The translations under genes and the position numbers were made by a program. Of a stretch of 64,000 bases of DNA, positions 35,871-48,600 are shown one piece after another (the stretch's first letter is position 1; each line of letters begins with the position of its first letter). Under the pieces are notes generated by a model, which worked only from the letters and a program-made list of their open reading frames with translations, searched no databases and had not been told where the DNA came from. The stretch lies in the NCBI GenBank assembly GCA_037074615.1, contig CM073562.1, positions 4,015,001 to 4,079,000 on the forward strand, in the 5' to 3' direction. The stretch comes from Leucaena leucocephala. Taxonomy: Eukaryota > Streptophyta > Magnoliopsida > Fabales > Fabaceae.

Positions 35871-36858
35871 CAATTGTTGATCTTTTATGTGCGTGCTCTT
35901 CCTTCCTGCTTCTCTGTTCTGTTCTATTCAAGGAAAGAAATTGAGTGCGAAAGATATTATTTTTTTGGACAATCAACTGTATTCTTTTTATATACAACAA
36001 TTAATTGTATTCTATTCTCGACTTCTCGCCTTGGTATCTTGCCTCAGATCCGACCGACCGACCGACGACGGCAATGGCACGAAAACAAAAATTCATCTTT
36101 CAAAATAAAAGCCAAATAAAATAATAAATAAACTTGTCGCCAAAATTTAAATTAAAGTTTTTATATTTTTCATTTATTTGTGCTAAAATATTAAAAATTT
36201 AAAATAAAAACCCCTGCTAAATCTTTGCTGAAACCACGTGGTACATGATATATGCATGTGGGGAGACCGTATCCCCAGTTCCATGTGGTATGGGGAGGAA
36301 AGAAAATAAAATTATCTAGAAATACCTGAACTTTTGGGACTAAATTGATAAATGAAAATTATATATTTATTTTTAAAAATAATTATAATTGGATTGAAAA
36401 CTTTTGGTACGAAACTATCCTTACTTAAAATAAATTATTTCGTACAGAATTACCTCTGAATTTTGCCCTAAATTAAAACTGGTCTATTCTCATCGATCTC
36501 CGTCACCGTTGAAAATCGCCGCCTCGCCGGTAAAGTGCTTGATTCTCTCCGAATTCTCTTTCTGCCCTGATTTTGTCTTCAATGAAGGCCACTCGGCGAT
36601 TTACACGAATTTAAGTTGTGTCACCGTTGAGTTAGCATTGGTATTAATTGTTATTGCTATGCTTTTTTCTATCTGGGATTAATTCCATCTTCTGTGACCT
36701 GCTAATTAAAAATGTGCTCTCGTTGGACTGTATTTTCTTCCCCAATGCTGTGAATGTGGTGCTGTAGATGCTAGAAATATGAAGGCAGACTTGTGAATGT
36801 GGTCATTAGTTACGTGTGAATAAAAAGCAAAGCAAAAAATATTGAATGCGATGCTAAA

Positions 36859-37102
36859 TACCCTCTACTTTTAATATAAGAATTAGTCATTTTTTAATAA
36901 TCTAAAAAAATAATTAAATAAATTTATTAATTATAATTAAATATATAAGAATTAATTGATATTAATTTTATTAAATTAAAGGATATATAATATAAAATTT
37001 ATTTTGAAGAAAGTTATATTTGTTTATAATTAATTAATTTATTTATTTAATTTTTTTAATATATTAAAAAAATCAATTAATTTTTATATTAAAAATTAAA
37101 AA
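36859..37102. mobile_element. Worn MITE (copy E)
   Basis: Left end TACCCTCTACTTTTAATATAAG matches the family. The AT-rich interior contains TTATAATTAATTAATTTATTTA, as in the copies at 46190 and 52080. The right end is not clear. Confidence 0.5.
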
Positions 37103-37322
37103 AATAATAATAGTTTAATGTCCGTAGTGTCCATTGGTGTCTTGAGCACCAGGATATATGTGTGTTCTTGTATTTGTTTTCAAAGGTGCGTGTGTCTCTC
37201 TCTCTAATATAGATAGACTTGTGTAATTACTATATGTGGGTGGATGTGGCAGAAAAGAGCATGCTTATACTTGAATAAGTTAACCATAATGTTTTATATC
37301 TCCATATAATTGATTGTGCAGC

Positions 37323-37821
37323 CATGGCACTCTATGAAGAAAAGAGAGAACTATTGCGTTTGTTGCTGTCGTGGGTGAGCATGGCCGGGGCCATGCAGGG
37401 TTTTGTGGGTATGTATGACTGTCATGTTAAGGAGGCGATGGACCAGACGAGAGAACACTTTACCAGTAGAGGACACTCCATTTGATGCAAGTTCGGGGTC
37501 CAAAAAGCGAAAGCTAAATAGCACTGATGATAGTGGTGATGATGATGAGTTGCCATATAAAGGCTTGGAGAGGATTGGTCGTAGATTATTAGAAGGCTTC
37601 AAGGAGGCGAGTGAGCGTCTGGGAAAGCTCATAGACAACACTGAACATGAGAAGCTTATGGATAGAATGAAGGAGTCTCTCTTTGTTGATCTTATGAAGG
37701 TTGAAGGACTTTCCAAACAAGAGTGTCTTTCAGCCTATATGTCAAGATAATTTTGGATGAGAATATGAGGATCGTATTTTATGCCGTGCCTCAAGAGGAA
37801 ACAGCTGATGTAATCCGCTGA
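37323..37821 (+). pseudogene. Frameshifted Myb/SANT-like or Harbinger-derived coding fragment
   Basis: Coding similarity runs through three frames. 37323-37484 reads MALYEEKRELLRLLLSWVSM and stops. About 37430-37750 reads with a basic KKRK patch, acidic DDSGDDDE, then GLERIGRRLLEGFKEASERL and GLSKQECLSAYMS. 37747-37821 reads IILDENMRIVFYAVPQEE before TGA. The last two parts resemble the C-terminal tail of Myb/SANT-like proteins derived from PIF/Harbinger transposons, where a SKKRK patch, a helical stretch and an EGLT...-FF....E end are usual. This is recollection of the pattern, not a search. Two frame breaks suggest a pseudogene. Confidence 0.45.
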
Positions 37822-38514
37822 GTACTAGCATATGCTATTAGCTATTATTTATTTGACTGAATATAAATATTTTGTACAAGATATGTACTATGTATATTTA
37901 GATTATATTTTAGAGAATAAATTTTAAAAATAATATGTGTGTTAGTTTAACTTCAGGAAAAAATTGATTATAAAGTATTTTAGAAAATATATTTTGTATA
38001 AAAAATAATTTTAAAAAAAATAGGTGTTTGAATATTTGTTATGAGAATGACTATTTAGATAAATAAATTATTAGAAATCATATAAGGTAAAATGATAATT
38101 ATTAAAAATTACATTAGAAACAAAGAAAGAGGAGACAACAATTTTGGGGGATAAAATTGTTATTTTACATTAAAAATATGAAAATAAGCTAGTGTGATTA
38201 GATTTTTAAGAAATTATGGTTTGAATAAGAAAACTGTAATTTTATCCTTAATTAATTTTAGTACTTCTATAGGTGTTTAGAGGCTTTTAGACCTAAATTA
38301 TAGTTTAAGTCTAAAAATATTTTATTACTATTATTTATTTTTTGCAAATCAAACATACCCTATATTTTGAGTATAATAGATGTGGGTATGGATTCTTGAA
38401 AAAGTTAATATCTCCAACTTATACTAAAATTATAATTTTAGTAAAATTTTGATTATTGAAAAAAATATATGATTGAGTATTAAAAGAAATGTTTTAGAAA
38501 TTTTTGGAAAAAGA

Positions 38515-39345
38515 TGTGTGCGTATGACATATATTAAGGCAATAAAAGATATGCATGAGGGGTAACAACTACTATAAAAATATTTGGGGGCGAAACAAAT
38601 GATTTTTTCATAATGATTGGTCTACATCAGGGATTATCTTTGAGTCTTTATTTATTTAATCTAGTAGTGGACGTTCTAACTAAATTTATTCAAGAAAAAA
38701 TATCTAAGTGCATACTTTTTGCGAATGATATAGTTTTTGTTGCCAACTCAAGAGAAGAAAATAATTTTAAACTTGAGTTATGGAGAATTACTTTAGAGTC
38801 GAAGAGTTTTCGTTTGAGTAAAAGTAAGATTGAATATATGCATTATAATTTTGATAAGAGGCAAGTTAGAAGTAACTTGGAGGTTAGATTGAGAGATCAA
38901 GTTATTCCACAAATAGATAAGTTCAAATATTTAGGATCAATTATACTGAATGACAGTAAAATTTTAGATGATGTTAATCATATAATTCAGGTTAAGTTGT
39001 TTAAATGGAGAAAGGCTACATGGGTTATATGTAATCGGAAAGTACTACATAAAGTAAAATGAAAATTTTATCGTACTGCTATAAGACTAACAATACTTTA
39101 TGGAAGTGAATGTTGGGCTTTAAAAAGAAAATAAGAGCATAAAGTTGGGGTAGTTGAGATAGATGTGTGGACATACAAGAAAAGATAAGATTTGTAATAA
39201 ACAAATATGGGGAAGAGTTAAGGTATCACTTATTGAAGAGAAATTAATAAAGAATCATGTTAGGTGGTTTGGACATATGCAAAGAAGGCTAAAGACTGCG
39301 CCGGTAAAGAGAGTGGATCAAACAGTATAAAGAATAGAAAAAAGT
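38515..39345 (+). pseudogene. Non-LTR retrotransposon (LINE-type) reverse transcriptase fragment
   Basis: The frame 38613-39062 reads IGLHQGLSLSLYLF, then CILFANDIVFV, LSKSKIEYM and KFKYLGSII. This is the order of reverse-transcriptase motifs in plant LINE-like elements (GL.QG..LSP.LF; FADD; K.E.M; YLG). The catalytic FADD is FAND, so one essential Asp is lost. Upstream traces (YIKAIKDMHEG) are broken by stops, and downstream the frame resumes after a stop with FYRTAIRLTILYGSECWALK and later HVRWFGHMQRR. Truncated at both ends and inactive. Confidence 0.88.
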
Positions 39346-39519
39346 CAAAGAGAATGTTCAATAATTTTTAAGCGGAGTCTATACTATATTAACACAAAAA
39401 ATATAGTGCGAGGATTCGTAGTTATATAATTTTTATAGCTTTTATTTTGATTGCCGGGCGAAATCCAACCAAATGGAATAAGATGGTGCAGAATAAAGTG
39501 GACATCTAAAAGGAGCCGT

Positions 39520-39584
39520 GCTTTCTACCTCCACCTCTCTGTTCTGATTCCAAGCAATGGATCGCCATTATAGCTATTAGAAGG
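39520..39584 (+). other. Possible 5' UTR exon of the phosphoglycerate mutase gene
   Basis: The stretch CTTTCTACCTCCACCTCTCTG to TAGAAG|GTAATG ends at a plausible donor. With the acceptor ATTTCAG at 40211-40217 it would make a ~630 bp leader intron. Support is only from splice-site look. Confidence 0.3.
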
Positions 39585-40242
39585 TAATGTTCGGTTTCCA
39601 AATATATGCTTCTCCAAATGAGAGTTCGAATTTGCTTCGGAAATATGATTTATTCTCCTGAAGTCCCATTATGAAAAGGCTTCATTAGTCTTATTGCATA
39701 TAATTCCCTTTCATTTCTTAATCATGTCTGATTCGTTCCTAAAGAAGCCCATTTGAGTTTTCTTCAGAGTATACCTGCTTCTTACTTCTTTTAGTGCAGT
39801 TTTCTATTCCTTTTTGCACCATTTATTCCGAAATTTTTCATTTAATATAGTGATGGGGAATCAGTTCTGATAAGAAATTATTGCTACAGGTTGTCAATTG
39901 TAGTTCCATCATAGAAATAAATTATTAAAAAGTACTCTTAGTTTGCATGGTGGTTTTGATGTTCTCGAATTCTCTGAACTGACGTGATAAACTTAATCTT
40001 TATTTATGTTATGGTAGCTATCTATCTTCTTTAAGAAAGTATGAAAACGTTGTTGTACAATAATGTGTTCAATAGAATTGGTTGTGCCTTCATAATGCAT
40101 TCACTTGGGTTGCTAAAAACAATTGTTATTGTTAGTGCCAGGGAATGAGTAAGCTGCAGTTTCTGTCATTTGTTGAAGCGTCAGAGTGAAGTTTGTTATA
40201 TCAACAATTTATTTCAGATACTTAATATTAAAAGAGGGAAGG

Positions 40243-43200
40243 ATGACTGCTGGTAGAGACATAACTAGTCAACAGCTACCCAACAAGAGAGTGGCGTTTG
40301 TGTTGATTGATGGGTTGGGTGATGTGTCACTGCCGATGTTCGGGTGCAAGACTCCTCTTCAGGCTGCAGAAGTCCCCTTCTTGGATGCCTTAGCATCGGC
40401 TGGAGTTAATGGACTTATGGACCCTGTTGAAGTATAGCTTGTGGAAGTGATACAGCTCACCTCTCCTTGTTGGGTTATGATCCCAGAGTTTATTATCGCG
40501 GTCGAGGTGCATTTGAATCCATGGGAGCTGGACTGGCAATGTCACCTGGAGATATTGCTTTTAAGGTTGCTTTTTAATTTACTTGTTTCCTCTGGCATGT
40601 TCTTTGAGACCTTTTTCTCCCTTTTATAAAACTATCCTTGTTCAGATGAAGCTAATGAATGCTTTAGAAACCTGGATGCATTTGTGTCGATTGATGATTT
40701 ATTTGATATTAGGGCAACCTTGATCTGTTCCTTTATGTCAGGATTGCTAGAAAAGGTTTGTATTGATATTTCTTGAGTAGCACATGTAGTACTCTTAAGC
40801 TGAAAATTCTGTTAATATTTTTTTCTTGCTTCCTTCCATTTCTAGACAATGGGACCTATGATCTTAAATTCTCACTTTATAGCTACTGTAAATAAATTCC
40901 AGGTTAATTTCACAAATTTGACTACCTGATGCATAATATTTATCCATTTCTCATTATCCTCAGCAGCAGGCAGGTTCTTACATCTCTTTTGAGAAATACC
41001 TGCCTAGAATCTTTGACTTAAAGATAGCCACTTTTGGCATATATGTTTGAGCATTGTTTATTTAGCAACCTAGAGGTTATACTTGTGCTTTGTATTTTTG
41101 TGTGGGAGATTGGTTTGCATTGTGGATTCTTGTGGAGAATGATGTTGCAAACAATCCATAAGTTGTTAGAAAAGAATGGAAAGCTTAACAAATCTACATT
41201 TTGTGTTCATTTTAATGGAGGTGACATTAGTAAATTGGTCCCTTGTTCCTGACCTAGGGAGTATAGTTATGTATAAATTCCTTATTCTGTACTACTTTTG
41301 GATTTGATATGAAAAGGGGATTGTCCTTGACTTTCCCATTTGATAATGAATTTAACTCAGATTTTTCTTCATTTTTCCTCTTAATGAGAACCTAATTAAT
41401 TGTCTTCCTACAGTCGAATTTTGCAACTCTGGATGAGAAATCTGGAATAGTCACCAGTAGGAGGGCTGACAGGCACTTTAAAGAAGAAGGCCCCATATTG
41501 TGTTCAGTCCTTGATGGAATGAAGCTTCCTTCTTTCCCACAATATGAAGTCAGAGTCAGGTGCTAATACCTAAGGCTGCTATTTTTGTTTCATAAACTGC
41601 ATTTTTGTCAATGAATGCAATCACATCATTTTCCGTATTCTCATTTTCAAATATAACTTCTGATAGCATCCCAGTTTTATGCATTAATGAACTCAATTTT
41701 ATTTCGGGGTCTATCTCATATGGTTGCTATCTGGCTTAAGGATTTTGTTTAAATTTTTCTTCATTCTCAACCCTTAGATTGATTAATTTATAACTGAAAT
41801 CTTAGAATTCAAAGATTAATGTAGAGTTGCTCAGTAAAAGTAACTTCCATTTTCTTTCTCCTTTTTTTTCCTTTCCCCGGGGCGGGGAGGGGGAGAGACG
41901 GTGGTATTCTTCTCATAGGTATGCAACAGAGCATAGATGTGGAGTGGTTGTCAAAGGACCAAATTTGAGTGGAAACATATCAGGAACTGATCCGTTGAAG
42001 GACAACCGCTTACTTTTGAAAGCAGAAGCTTTAGATGATTCTCATGAAGCAAGGAATACTGCAGCTGTTGTTAATGAGTTGTCCAAGGAAATAACTAAGA
42101 TTCTAGTTTCGCATCCTGTGAATGCTAAACGTGTTGCAGAAGGGAAGAAGATAGCTAATATAGTCCTATTAAGAGGTTGCGGCATTCGAATTGAGGTATG
42201 TTCTTTAAAGTTTATCATAGTTTGTTCATATATTTGCCAAACATGAAAGTGATACTTAATAGAACCAATATCTGAAGCTTAATCCATTTACACTGTCTTC
42301 TACCTCACAGGAAGTGAAGGCACATCAAATAAATTATTGTTTAGGAAATGCTTAACAATATTTAAAGTTGGAAAATACTTATGCTGTTGGCTATTCTGGA
42401 AGAACTGTTGCTGTTCCATAACTTGAAATTTATATTTTTCTGTGCTTTTGATCACGTACTCGGTAAAATACTTGGATATTAAAACACAAGATATCTCATC
42501 CAAAAAGAAAGGTGTAACATATGAGGAATTGCAGTATAATTTATTGATACCAATGTGTTCATTTACATGGTTTACATATGCATCTTTTAAGTTGCTTATT
42601 ACAGGTCCTCCATTTTTAAACAAACATGGCTTGTGGCCATGCATGGTAGCTCCAACAAAAATAATTGCTGGCCTGGGCTTATCACTTGGTATCGATATTC
42701 TTGAAGCTCCTGGAGCGACTGGAGATTATCGAACTTTACTAACTTCGAAAGCATCAGCAATAGCCAAGGCACTCTCCGCTCCATTGCAGTCTTGTTCTCA
42801 AGTTTTTGTACCCGGAGAGGATGAGCATAAAGCTAGCCGGTCAGAGGGCTATGACTTTGGATTTCTTCATATCAAGGTCAAAATTTTGTCAGTTTTGGTT
42901 TCATTCTATTCGCTTACTTCTAAGTATTTCACTTTTACACTTCATATCAGCATGAAAATCTCATCATATGTATGGATGATTTCTTTTTCATTGTTAGCTT
43001 TTGCCCAAAACGAGGGCTAAATTGCGATTGTGTCTAGCACTAACATCACAATCTTATGCATGTTTTCTAAAATTTTTGGAGTGAGTGTCATCATATTTGT
43101 GGATGATTTCTCTTCCATTTTTAAATATTTTCTTAAAATTGTTGAGAAAATTGAGGTTAAATAATGGCAGTCGTTCTCAGGCATTTGTTGTTGTTGTTGC

Positions 43201-44298
43201 TCTTTATCTGTGTATGAAGCTATGGAAAAGACACTTCCGTGAACCAATTAGGCTAAAGTGAAAACAATCTTGATCTTTCCATTCAATCCGATGTTCACTT
43301 TTTCCTCTTTTTTGCCCCATTAACTCTTCTGAAAGCTGCAAGGCTACCCTATACTTTGATCTTATTTGGATGGACTTATTAATAGCTTATTGGAGTTTAT
43401 CCATTCCAATAAGCACTCATTAACCATATATTTATAAGAACTTATAATGTCTCTATAAGCTAAGTTTAGCTTATTTGCATCTGCTTGAAAATAAAAGACT
43501 GATCAAAGAAGTGTTCAAAGAAAATGCAGTTCAGGTTGTTACCTTGGTTTTGGACAAAATTATCCTTGTTGACTTGATAACTACATAAATTCATCTTGGA
43601 TTGCTTGTTTATACACTAATTAGTTTTAGACTTCACTGATGCCAATAGAACTTGTTTAATTAGATCTTCATGAATTAGCAATTACTTAAGTGAATTGACC
43701 AGAAACAACCTTATAATGATGCTCTTATTGTTCTCATTATCTATCTGTTTCAACTTAAGCTATGTTTATTTCTAGAAATTTTGATTCTGTATGATGAAAT
43801 ATTGGGGTGCTGCAGGCAATAGATGATGCAGGTCATGATAAGGCAAGTGTTCTTAAGGTTCAAGGATTAAAAGCCGTTGATCGAGCAATAGCACAGTTGG
43901 CAAAGCTTCTCTGGGAGGCAGAATCAACTGGAAATTTTCAGTACATCCTGTGTGTCACCGGAGACTACTCTACTCCAGTTGAATATGGAGATCACAGCTT
44001 TGAACCGGTTCCATTTGCCATGTGTCGGCTGAAAGATTTTGTCGGTGCCATAGGTGAGAACACCATAAGTGAAACTTCTCTTGACCCTTTTCCTCTCCCA
44101 AGTGTTAAATCTGGTGAGGATTTAACAAATGATTTGAAAATAGAACAAGAGACAAGAGATAAAAGATGTCAATCTTACAGTGGTGATTCAGTTTATGAGT
44201 TTAATGAGATAGCGGCAGCTAAGGGATGCCTCGGCCGATTCCCCGGGAGTGAGATGATGGGAGTTATAAAGAAATTCCTTACCCTTGATACTTACTAA
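40243..44298 (+). pseudogene. Cofactor-independent phosphoglycerate mutase (archaeal-type), apparently inactivated
   Basis: Exons: 40243-40565, 41414-41559, 41919-42195, 42605-42876, 43816-44298. Unbroken length would be about 501 residues, as in plant homologues. Motifs: VAFVLIDGLGDVS at the N-terminus (first metal Asp), CGSDTAHLSLLGYDP (catalytic Ser), VVVKGPNLSGNISGTDPL, GLWPCMVAPTKIIAGLG, IDDAGHDKA. The enzyme interconverts 3- and 2-phosphoglycerate. Two indels break it: at 40434-40437 the expected codons between PVEV and ACGSD are short by four bases and give TAG, and at 42605 the exon 4 start lacks one base (before CCTCCATTT), giving an early TAA. In addition, the motif TGDHSTP reads TGDYSTP (about 43963-43983), so a predicted metal-binding His is Tyr. 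A 5' UTR intron probably ends at 40217. Confidence 0.85.
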
Positions 44299-44628
44299 GA
44301 ATTGAACAGTTAATGGTAGTTCATGGCTTTCTTAGAACTTAAAAGCTGTTTCTGTTTCTTGCTTTGAAAGCAAGTTGTGAGTTCAGCTTCTTCATAACTT
44401 ACCTGAAACATGTGCTTTTGTTTTTGTCTATCATAATAACGTCAATTATATTTAATCTTTCTTCCATCATGTCAATTGTCAAGGTTAGAATACCAAAAGT
44501 AGGGTTTCAGACTACAGAACTTTACACAGTTTGTGCAGGACATAGTTCAGCCGTAATATTCATTGGGATCCTCTTTATTATTCATTAATATGTTATTTCA
44601 ATTTTTTATCTGCGTTATATATAGTTAT

Positions 44629-44888
44629 ATACTCTCTCCAGTTTCTATAAAAAGAATGAGGGATCCTTATTATAAGGTGGATAAGTGAGGTATTAATTAC
44701 ATTTTTTTTAAAATTATTCTTATTTTAAGTTTGATGTAATTGCCTTTTTTTCATTTCTCAAGATGTAGGAGTAATTCATGATTTTAAATATGGGTATTTT
44801 TTTTTAAAAAAAAAAATCATTCCAAACAAATGTAATGACTTAGCCAAAATATTTGGAGGTGGCTTACACTAAGTACTAGAGGGAGTAT
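44629..44888. mobile_element. MITE with CTCTCC..GGGAG ends (copy F)
   Basis: Left end TATACTCTCTCCAGTTTCT and right end AGTACTAGAGGGAGTATA are inverted relatives, with TA borders typical of Tc1/mariner-type insertion. The interior is unlike the other copies, so it is a different subfamily. Lies between the mutase and TrpB2 genes. Confidence 0.65.
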
Positions 44889-45635
44889 ATGCGTGTGAAT
44901 TTGCACAAAATAATAAGAAAATACATGTATTTTTAAATATGTACAAATAATAATAGCAGATTTTATTTTTCACTGAAATTAACTGTATACATAATGGAAA
45001 AAAAGAACTTAACTATGTGTAGAATTTTTGGCTAAAAAAGCTACTCTATGTATATAATTTTATGAAATATATTTAAATAAGTTAAACAATATATCACTCT
45101 TTTTCCTATTGTAAGTCTATTAAAAAAAATTATTTTAAATATAAATTTACTTAGAAGTTATTAATAACTGTATTTTAATTTTATCTTTATTTAATTTTTA
45201 TTATTATTACTCTAATTTTTATTATAAATTTATTTGATCTAATTTTCACTTACAGTTAAATTATTAAATATATATTAAATTAATTAAATTTTTAAATTTA
45301 ATCTTTTGCTCTTTACATATATATAAATAATTTTCATATCTCTCTGTTTTTCTCTCTCATTCTAACAAAAATAAAATAAAAATAAAATTGAAAAACAGAT
45401 ACTTTAATAACCTCTAAATTCGATTTAAAATATTTTTTTGTAAGTTATGATAAGGACATAGGAGTGGTAAGTCAAAAGAATCTTCTCATTTTTGTTGTTT
45501 CTCTCCCACGTGGTGGAACCTTATGCGTCATTTTCCCTTAGACTTTTTTATAGCAGCCCCTCGTCCCGCGTCCTTCGAAGACTGCTTTTCGGAGAAAAGT
45601 GTCCTCTCTCACAAACTTCCGATTGGCTGGCGAAA

Positions 45636-48600
45636 ATGGTCGGTCACTGCATTGTCTCTGCAAATCTGTCGAACACTTCACCCTGCTTCTACCCTAAAGG
45701 TATTTCCTCATAATGAACTTTTATTTTTCTGGTTGTATTATGTTCATTTTCTTGGCTTATTCTAGATATGTCATCTCTGTTTCGCTGTGATGCTGTAAAT
45801 TGACGTTGTTTGAGTGCTATGGAAGAAAACTTAGTTCTAGAAATTGAAGCGCTGCAAAGTGATTGATTCCATTTGACACATATGAAGCTTTTCCATAGAA
45901 TGGCAAAGACAAAGTATGGCACTGCCAAAGTTTGAGACTTTATACACAGCTTGAAATCGTGAAGAAAACTATGAAGTTTATGAAGAATATTGTAATTCAT
46001 GACCAACTTTAGAGTTTACTAGCAGAAAGCTCCCCCCCCCCCCCCCCAAATGAAGTTGCAGAGAGAAGGGATCCAACTTTACCCCTCAAAGACCTCTCAG
46101 AGGAGAGATAAAGAGAGGTTTGACCTCCTCTCCTACCAATGATTCTCTGGTATTAGAGAGAATATCTCAACTCGATCTTGATAATTATGCCTTAATACAA
46201 GATTTAATTAATTTTGTTTAGGTAGATTAAGTTAAATAAAGCAGTTAATTATAATTAATATAAGAGCTGGTTGAGTGGTTGGAGTTGATTAAGGAGTATT
46301 TTAATTTGTATTCGTCTTAAAGGTTAGATTTGGTTATATTAGCTAATTTATTTAACTTCCTTAATCTATCCAAATTAGTTAATTAGTTCTATATTAAATA
46401 TTAGAGGTGAGTACAAAATAAGGATCATTGGGTAGATACAGCTAGGGAGAGCTTCATTGCAGTCTTAAACTCATCTAGTTCCTTTCCTTTGTATGTTTTT
46501 CCTTCGTTCAAGGGAGAACCAACCATCGCTGAAGACGGCCCTCTCATAAAACTTAATGTAGCCAAAAATTCAAGCCATGTAAATGGAGACAAGCTAAATT
46601 AAAGTGCCTGAGTGACTGGCTTCTCTTGAACAATTCATTTCCATTTTCAAGAAGTTTCATGGTTACAAAGTTAAATCGAAGTTGTATTCACCCATGTTGG
46701 AGAATTTATCTTTTGGGCCCTCTGAGCTGGAACAAAATATATTACTCATTTAGTTGGATATCTTGCTTATGAATTTATCTTTTCTCAATCTTCTGCCTCT
46801 ACAGAAAAATACAGGCCAGTAAGAAGCAGTCAAATTACAAAGATTTTCTTTCAAATCAGGAATTTTTAAGGTTGAAGTGTTTGCAATAATGGGCCTTAAA
46901 AAGAAGTTTGAAAACACCAACAAGGGCTCTGTAATAAGAACTATCATGAAGAGAGCGCAGTATTCTTAAGTTTGACAGGACATGAAGGTTAACATAAAAA
47001 TTATTCTTTTGCATGCTTACAGAACCCATACTATTCACTACAAAGGAGACAATAGTTGTCATCTGAATTATTCAAAGAGAAGCAACATTAGGGTGTTGAG
47101 GTACCAAACAGCAGGGCATAATGGAGGTTCTTCAAATCATGTTTATATTACTTTTGATCTCTTGAGAATGTGTTCAAAAATAAGATCTTATTGTTAGATG
47201 ATTTAATTGAATCGGCATTGTGATTTGCTTTAATGGTTGATTATGATTTTACCTTATCCAATTTAGTAGTATAGCTTGGTTATCACATCTTCTTGTTATT
47301 TGTTACCTTCAGTAAATGGGCAGTGGCCTCAGCATCTTGCCTTGGGTGTAAAGCCAGTGCATGTGAGACCTTCAAATGCTTTTAGAAAAAGAGCAACCTC
47401 AAATGTTGACAAATCAATAGAAATTCCCCATCAGTGGTACAATCTAATTGCAGATCTTCCTGTCAAACCTCCTCCACCATTGCATCCCAAGACTTATGAA
47501 CCAATTAAGCCAGAAGACTTGTCTGCTCTTTTTCCTGATGCACTTATCAAACAAGAGGCGACTTGTGATAGATTCATCGATATACCAGATGAAGTTCGAG
47601 ATGTTTACAGTCTTTGGAGACCAACCCCTCTTATTAGGTTTGATTCACCGTTACATTTATCTCAAACTTTATTTCTGAAACTGTGGTAAGTTGAATCTCA
47701 TAATTCTTAGTTGAACTTAGAGCCAAGAGGCTGGAGAAGCTTCTTGATACGCCTGCCAGAATTTACTACAAGTATGAGGGTGTAAGCCCAGCAGGATCAC
47801 ACAAACCCAACTCTGCTGTTCCACAAGTCTGGTATAATTTACAAGAAGGTGTCAAGAACGTTGTGACTGAAACTGGTGCTGGACAGTGGGGAAGTGCATT
47901 AGCCTTTGCATGTAGCATATTTGGAATTGGCTGTGAGGTAGAATCACTATATTGGTGAATAATTTTTCCAGATTACCAAAATATAGACAGACAAACACTT
48001 GTCCAAATTACTAAGCTGTCAAGATTATCTTTTCAATCCTTGATCCATCATGACAAATAAAAAAGTTGGTGGTGTGAATGTAAAATACTAATTTAGAAAT
48101 AAAATTTTCCACATGATTTTGTTTAAGCTCGGAACTGTTGTGAACAATTGCAGGTATGGCAAGTTCGTGCATCTTATGATCAGAAACCATATCGGAGATT
48201 GATGATGCAGACTTGGGGTGCAAAAGTACACCCATCTCCATCTACAATTACTGAGGTGGGTCAAAGAATCCTCGAAAAGGATCCATCGAGCCCTGGAAGT
48301 TTAGGAATAGCAATATCAGAAGCTGTAGAGGTTGCAGCTAAAAATGCTGATACCAAGTACTGCCTGGGAAGTGTGCTGAATCATGTTTTACTACACCAAA
48401 CTGTTATTGGAGAAGAATGCCTTCAACAATTGGAAGCTATTGGAGAAACCCCAGATGTCATCATAGGATGTACTGGTGGTGGCTCCAACTTTGCCGGGCT
48501 TAGTTTTCCTTTCATTCGAGAGAAGCTCGATAAGAAAATTAACCCTATTATAAGAGCAGTTGAACCTGCAGCTTGTCCTTCTTTAACAAAAGGAATATAT

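Noticed and set aside
40435..40458. A 24-bp GT..AG stretch that might remove the stop in mutase exon 1
   Set aside because: Far below plant intron size limits, and it would delete the catalytic-serine motif region.
42300..42600. Coding extension upstream of phosphoglycerate mutase exon 4
   Set aside because: The long frame through 42442-42600 has no similarity to the enzyme; the exon begins after the acceptor at 42603-42604.
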